Assembly: GCA_902797565.1 (NCBI GenBank)
Contig: CADBTO010000314.1
Location: 1-15,415 of the forward strand
Direction: 5' to 3'
Length of the DNA stretch: 15,415 nt
Source of the DNA: an uncultured Lachnospiraceae bacterium
Lineage (GTDB): Bacteria > Bacillota > Clostridia > Lachnospirales > Lachnospiraceae
Part shown: one piece after another, positions 1 to 6,400 of the stretch
How the letters are laid out: each line of letters opens with the position of its first letter
How positions within the stretch are numbered: position 1 is the stretch's first letter
Program-made: the position numbers and the translations under genes
The notes under the pieces: model-generated
The model's database searches: none
What the model was told of the DNA's origin: nothing
Seen by the model: only the letters and a program-made list of their open reading frames with translations

Positions 1-156
1 CAGTTTCCCCGCAACATAATCCAGGAACGCCCTGAGCGGTTTACTGACATCCCGCTGCGTCCCTGCTGCATTTAACACGATCTTCGTCGTCCTGTCACCC
101 ATCTCAATATCCGGTTCTTCCTTTACTGCTTTTCGTCTCTGCCATTTCCCGATCAC
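1..156 (-). pseudogene. Rpn-family recombination-promoting nuclease, C-terminal fragment (N-terminal part missing, continues past left edge)
   Basis: The minus strand is open from a GTG at 154-156 to the window edge, 52 codons. The peptide contains GDRTTKIVLNAAGT followed by LRAFLDYVAGK. This matches the conserved C-terminal half of Rpn/PD-(D/E)XK putative transposase nucleases, where a 'DG(T/A)xKIFLN' stretch precedes a 'LxxFLxYV' helix. Rpn proteins are typically around 300 aa and carry their catalytic D-E-K residues in the N-terminal half, which is absent. An in-frame TAG lies at 172-174, and no Rpn-like sequence was recognised in any minus frame back to the terminator at 341. The GTG has a purine-rich GGAAGG just upstream, but so close that it may be fortuitous. 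I read it as a 5'-truncated remnant, probably without nuclease activity. A short expressed ORF is possible. The family call is fairly secure from the motif; the pseudogene status is inferred. Confidence 0.6.
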
Positions 157-168
157 CCCCCTTCCCTG

Positions 169-197
169 ATACTAACAGAAACATCGAAAAATTTCAA
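169..197 (-). promoter_or_regulatory. Possible sigma-70-type promoter upstream of the Rpn fragment
   Basis: On the minus strand, TTGAAA (192-197) is followed after exactly 17 nt by TAGTAT (169-174), a good -35 and a fair -10. Transcription would start near 162, only a few bases before the GTG at 156, leaving almost no room for a leader and ribosome binding site. The site could be chance in this AT-rich gap, or the promoter could read into a remnant. Confidence 0.3.
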
Positions 198-251
198 GCC
201 ATACCCAAATTCGCAATCCGCAAAAAAACAGCCCTTGATATTGATAAACTC

Positions 252-306
252 CATCCGGGACAGCCGGGTAAAACAAATTCATCCGGGGCAGCCGGGTAAA
301 ACAAAT
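252..306. repeat. Two-copy tandem repeat, 28-nt period, at the terminator tail
   Basis: Positions 252-278 and 280-306 are the same 27-nt sequence with one mismatch (A260 versus G288). Each copy holds the core CAGCCGGGTAAAACAAAT. The second copy directly abuts the terminator stem, so on the minus strand the T-rich termination tract (ATTTGTTTTA) is present twice. Confidence 0.9.
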
Positions 307-341
307 CCCCCGGCGCTTCCCGCTTTGGGAAGCGCCGGGGG
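297..341 (-). terminator. Rho-independent terminator of the giant surface-protein operon
   Basis: A perfect 15-bp stem (307-321 pairs with 327-341, very GC-rich, arms CCCCCGGCGCTTCCC) closes a 5-nt loop (322-326). On the minus strand it is followed by ATTTGTTTTA. It lies 50 nt past the TGA at 391-393, so it ends transcription of the large gene to its right. Read on the plus strand the following sequence has few T residues, so bidirectional function is unlikely. Confidence 0.9.
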
Positions 342-352
342 GGCTTTCTCAA

Positions 353-407
353 CCGCCAGCCGCATCAGCCGCCAGCCGCATCACTGCCGATCAGCCATTG
401 CCGATCA
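353..407. repeat. Cluster of short direct duplications around the stop codon of the giant gene
   Basis: The 15-mer CCGCCAGCCGCATCA occurs at 353-367 and 369-383 (period 16). TGCCGATCA occurs at 385-393 and 399-407 (period 14). The second pair includes the TGA stop (391-393) and the last codons of the large gene. Neither period is a multiple of three, so these duplications would have shifted the frame if the coding region once continued. Confidence 0.8.
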
Positions 408-3400
408 CGTCTTTGACATGTCCGCCATTAACCGGTGTGACTTCCAGCAGCTCCTTATTGGTTCCGCTGCCGGGCCAGGTTGTATTGGAAAAATCTCTGG
501 TGGCCGTTCCTTCGAAGACCAGGATGTTCGTCCCTACGCCGCCGATGAATTGTACATTCTCAACCGGCATATACTGTTGGATCTGCTCGTTGTTTACGTC
601 AATCTGCACATCCGTTGCTTCCTTGATCAACTCATCATAGATGACTGAAAAACGCACCGTATCGCCCGCCTTGTAGTCCGTCGTTGCAGCCGGAGCGATG
701 CCCACCTGGTCAGGTGCCCGGGTATCATCCGATGTTTTGACCCGGATTCTCCAGTCATGCAGCCAGTACACCGTGTTATCATCGTCGATATCTCCGGTGA
801 ACCAGAAATCCGCATCGACAAAATCGAACCAGTTGACTTCCGATTCCAGGAATTCTCCTTTTCCAGCCTCGAATCCATGATCAAAATTACTGTTTTTATC
901 TTTTTCTGATTTCTCCCAGACTTTATCTCCACTTTCTGGCTCATCCTCGGTTGCTTCGTGCCACTCCTGCTTATATGTATAGCCAAGGCTTCCGTCAACG
1001 AAGCCATATGTATTAAACCCGATGTCCTCGTTTCCCTTAAACCGGTCGCTGTTGAAGCGCTGCTCTGAGACGATCGTTTCCTTTTCATCATTACCCATGT
1101 AGAAGATCAAATGCATATTGGAATTTCCGTTTCCCTTTTTCCTTGTAAACCAGTAATAGAATCCCAGCGTAAGCTTCGCATCAGATGCCGCCAAATAGTA
1201 TATGACATCCTTCCTGCCAAAGACTTCTTCCATCAGATTCTTCCGGAAATAGACCTTCGGATTATAATCGTACATATTGTCCACATAGTGGTCATCTTCA
1301 TGCAGCTCCACGAACTTGTTGATATTGATATACTGCTGGCCGCCTGCCTGCAATACATAGTTGTCCGGGATCGTCATAATCCGGTCTACCGTAAGACGTT
1401 TTTCACCATCTTCAAACACCCCGGTCGCCCTTCCCTGCGTACTGCTGATCCGATACAGTTCTGCGGTATAGTACCGTTGCCTGTTTGTATTCAGAACAAA
1501 CATATGCGCATAGACGCCGTCTTCCTCGTTTGCGGACGCTGCAGCCAGGCTGCCGAAGTACCGCGTACACGCGTTCTCCTCCGTGACCGTAAACTGCGCC
1601 TCCGCCTTTCCGCTCGTCTTGTCCATCGTACCGTCGTTCCGCTGGTTCTCCACCATAGAGTAGCACTCCGTATCCGAGAACTGCGCATAGGCATTGGCTC
1701 CGCCTACGTGCAGGAAATTGATCGCTTCTGCGGTTCCGCCGATCGCGGTTCCGTTGATCGTCCGGAAGTACACGCGCTGAGGATCCGTGGAAACCTCTGC
1801 TCCGTGCGGGATCGTCCGTGTGATCGTAAAAGTGGTCTCTCCATCTCCCTCAGGAGATTCTTCCGTAGACTCTTCCAGATCCAGGCTGAAGATCCCGGCA
1901 TGCGCCCACCGCGCGTAAAGCACCTTATCCTCACTTTCGCCTTTCAGCTTCAGGTTTGTTACCTCTTCATCCTTCTCATCCGCCTTTCCATTTCCATTCG
2001 TGTCGAAATACCATCCCAGGAACTGGAATCCATCCTGGATTCCGCTCGGATCCTGCAGCATCAGATCGGCGTCTTCCGGAGAATACGACTCCTTGTTTTC
2101 AGATGCATTCGCGTCCGCTCCAGTTTCTACATTATTATATATAATGCTGTAGGTAATCGGCACCCATACCGCATAGAGATTGATCAACGGATTGCCCGTA
2201 TAGAACTGGTCCGAATCCGCTCCCTTCTGGTACTGGGCACTGCCCGTGCTGGTCTTCGACCATCCTTTGAAGATATAACCTGGCCGTTCAAAATAACTGT
2301 CTTCGAGCGCCAGTTTTCCTCCACTGCCAAACAAATAATCCGCTGTGGTGAATGACTCTCCGCTCGACCCGTGCTTCCCTCCGTTCCCCTGGAACTGGAT
2401 CGTGTAGCTCCGCGGCGTCCATTTCGCGTAAATCGTCAGGTTATACGGCACCGGCCGCAGCAGTTCGATCTTGCTTTCGTTCTGGAAATCCGCTGTGGTA
2501 TACCATGCCACGAAATCGTATCCCGTCCGTGTCACACGCGGCCCCGGAAGCATCATACTCCCGTCATCCATTGTATAGGTGATCGGATCCATCTTCGCAT
2601 CGTATAGGTTCTGTGCATCAACCTGGTAGACTGCCGCCTCCCACTGCGCCTGCAGCGAAAGGTTCCGTTCCGGCATCGTCTGGTACGGAAGCTGCGCGGA
2701 CTGTGAAACTTCGCCTGTCTCCAGATCCTTCCACCCCTTCAGGCTGTAGCCCGCCTGGCTCGGCATCAGGACATTCGCCAGGGAATCCCCGTATCCCAGC
2801 TGCCTGGTCAGGTACAATCCGGTTTCGTTGTATAGCTGCAATGCATACGTCACCTTTTCCCACTTGGCTTCCAGCGACAGCACTTCCGTGCTCTCCTCCG
2901 GAATGACATAGGTCTTCTGCGGTCCAGCTCCGGATCCATCGTCCCAGCCCAGGAATGTCCAGCCGGTCCGCCTCGCTTCCTGCAGCCAGGTCTCTTCTCC
3001 CAGACGGTACTGCTCCGGATTGTCATTGACATCGCCGCTCTCCAGTCCCGTATAGAGGATGTCCACATACTGATATACTTTCTGATCCGCGTACTGGTCC
3101 TCCCACTGCGCATACAGATCAACAATTCCTTTGTTTTTGGTTGTCAGGTTCTTTACAGACGCGCCCGCCTCATAGATTTCTCCAGTTGAAGCATCCTTCC
3201 ATCCAAGGAAGGTGTATCCATTCCGCGTGGGCTCTGCAGCCAGTTCCTGCTCCACATCGTAGGTAAAGTCCTGTGTTTCCGCTCCGCTCATACTGCCGCC
3301 GCGCGCATGGTAGTTCACCTGATAGGTATTGACGGTCCAGCCAAGGGAGGTATACGCCGCGTCTTTATCAACGCTGACCACATAGGTCCCGGTGTACGCA

Positions 3401-6400
3401 TTGCGCGGTACCACATTGCCATTCGCGTCTTTGTATCCATTGAAGGTATAACCTGCCCGCTGCGGTTCCGGCAGCGCCAGTTTCCCGCCATGCACCGCCT
3501 GATAGGTCTGGTAGACGTTGCTTTCATCTCCCGCCTGACCGGAAGGATACAGTGTGACCTGGTGTTCCTCGCGCTTATAACGCACCTGTACAACAGTACT
3601 GCCATCCGGCTGGATTGGCGCAGCTTCCACAGCCGCCCCGCCGATCGTCATTCCATCGTAAGTCACATGCTCCGCCGCAAACAGCTCGTCTGCCGTACCT
3701 GTCTTTTCTGTCTGGTATTCCTGTCCATCTTTTTCTTCGATCTGCACCAGTGTGATTACATAGCTTCCCAGTTTGTGCGCGCTGTCTGCGACCTTCAAGA
3801 GCTGGCAGATATCCTCTCCCGATTCCCCTGTCCCGTTCACAACTTCCTGCACCGTATACAAGCCGCTGGGCTGCTGCACCAGATACTCCACGCGGTATGC
3901 AACGTCATCCCGTGTCTTCCACTGCGCCACATACACTGCGTCGCTGCCGTCTGCCTTCTGCGGAAGCGCACCGCCGTATCTTGCAAGATCCTCCGGTGTG
4001 ATCAGGGATTTGCTGCCCTCTTTTTGCCAGCCTTCAAAGTCATATCCGTTTACCGCAATGGCCGGCGCATAGATGGGCTCGCCGATCTTCGATACCACTT
4101 CCGCATGCTTTGTGCTTTCGCGGCTTCCGTTGCAAGTTCCGGTATAGAATGTGGTCGTGCTTCGTGTCTCGTCGTAATAATACCGTATCACGCCTGTGCC
4201 GTTCGGCAGAATCTTGACACTCTGCGGCGCGGGCGAGGTATAACCCTCAAACTTCTTCGGTGTCACACGCACGGTGGTATCCGTTGTACCCCGGTACACA
4301 TCTTTTCCTGCATAGTTATAGTTCGGCCTTCCGGTAGGATCACTTCCTTCTTCCAGATAATATTCCACCTCATAGCGCGTGTTCGTTGCCGGTTTCCAAT
4401 GCGCATAGATCTCCACGCTTTCATACGGCATCGTCTCCGGGTAGATATATGCCTTTCCGTCTGCGGTATACCAGCCGTCAAATATATAGCCCCTGCGCGT
4501 CGGATTTTTCGGTTTTTTCACAACACTGCCGAATTTGCCCACCGTTGCCGGAACATAGGATCCGCCTTCGCTGTACGGCGTAATCGCGTAGCCATCCAGG
4601 TAGTTGTCCCAGGTGACATTAAAGGTCCGCGTCATCGTTGCAAAGGACAGCGGGATCCCGCTTCGCGCAAAGGACATCGTGACTTCGGTCTCTGTCTCCA
4701 TTCCGCCGCGTCCATCCTTCAGGTATACGCAGTGGGATTCCGGATCATAGCCGAAATCGTCGTTGGAGAACTCAAAGCGATAGCAGTCGTCATCATAAGT
4801 CGTGGCGTCCAGTTCCCCTTCTTCCAGCGAGAGCGTTGTCACCTCATACCAGGCGTCCGGAACCCTGTAGCGTGTCACATACTGCTTCAGAGAAAGATCC
4901 TCAAAGTCATCCTGCGGCGTTGCGAAGTTGATCGGCACTTCTTTTTCTCCGATCAGCTTGATCGGGAACTTCGCCTCATACAGCGTATGTTCAAACGAGG
5001 CCAGCTGCGCCTTGATCATCTTGTAGTTCTTCCCGACCGTCGCGCCCACGCCGACCTCCAGATAGATGCCAAGCTCCACATAGAGCGCTCCGGCATAACT
5101 GGTCGTTGTGATGGTCTTCTGGCCCCACTGGATATTGATATGGTAGTAGAAGAAACCGCCGATATCCACATAGGCACCCACGCCCACGATCAGCGAAGCC
5201 TTCCCCAGGATTCCTTCCACAAGCAGCAGAGATAGTTCCAGTTCAAACCCCGCCTTGATTTCCAGGAATCCCATGACATAGAACTTGAAGTCCAGTTCGG
5301 GCGTTACCAGTTCCACCGTATCACTGTCGCAATTCATCTTCAGCACATGGATATTATAGGTCGTTTTCTTGCAGTTCTTATACGAAAACTCGATTCCCAG
5401 CGAAACCACCACATCCACGGTGATAACGAACTTCAGTTCCATTCCCAGCCCGATGACACCCGGCACGGCATCATACGCGCATTCATAAAGCTTCTGTTCC
5501 ACCAGTGTGACGGCGTCATGCTCCTGGTCCAGCATATCCTTGTACTTGCCTGCCAGCCAGCCAGCGACGCCTTCCGCCTCATCCTCTTCCTCGACCTCGT
5601 CTTCCTCCATCAATGACTTGAGCTCATCGGAGATGTCGGCGTACACCTCGTTTGCATCGTCCTGGACTGTGCCCATCCCGTCATCCGAGCCGGTATAGGC
5701 CAGCGCTTCGATATTGATGCCGGTATAGGTACCGTTCGTGAAACTCGGTGAGAAGACAACGTCTTTCGGAACCGGGATGCATGCCACCTTCCCCCATTCG
5801 ATGGAAGCCGAAAAGCCGATATCCAGCTGCAGCTCCTGGGTGAAGGTCGTCGTTACTTCAATGGTAAGCTTGTTTTCATCTTCCGCCTCATCGTCGTCGT
5901 CGTCGTCATCGTCGTCATCATCATCGTCTTTGTCATCGTCTTTGTCGTCATCTTTATCGTCTTTGTCTTTGTCTTTGTCCTTGTCTTTATCCTTATCTTT
6001 GTCTTTGTCCTTATCCTTATCCTTATCTTTATCTTTGTCTTTGTCTTTGCCGCCGTCGTCATCGTCTCCGCCATCATCATCGCCGTCTTCGTCCCCGTCC
6101 CCGTCCCCGTCTTCATCATCGTCTCCGCCCGAAAACGTCGGAATCGGGATCTCCACGGTAAACTTCACCATCAGGGTGACGCCAAAGCCGCCCGGCAGCT
6201 CGTTTGCTCCGCCAATGTCGCAGTCAACCTCTTCCACTTTGAATTCTACTTCGTCGTCGCCGCCGTCATCCGCCTCATCCGCAAACTGCTTATAGCTGTC
6301 GATCATATCGCTGTATTTGGTATACAGTCCGGATGCCTTCCCTGCCGCGCCGTTATACTTCGAATTCTGGAATTTTTCGACCACTTCGACAGACTCACTC

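Noticed and set aside
391..420. LPXTG or other sorting signal at the C-termini of either giant protein
   Set aside because: Neither C-terminus (VKDVIGNG, KKIKVNVK) has an LPXTG-like motif, hydrophobic tail and basic end.
3307..5235. Plus-strand open frame of 642 codons, and others at 1111-2355, 6673-7674 and 10439-11554
   Set aside because: All lie opposite real coding sequence, lack ribosome binding sites and recognisable domains, and have Cys/His/Arg-rich compositions typical of antisense reading of a biased coding strand.
5738..6295. Plus-strand Ser/Leu-rich and, at 7907-8329, Pro-rich open frames
   Set aside because: They are the complements of the Lys/Asp tract and the Gly-rich linker; low-complexity coding DNA leaves all frames open.
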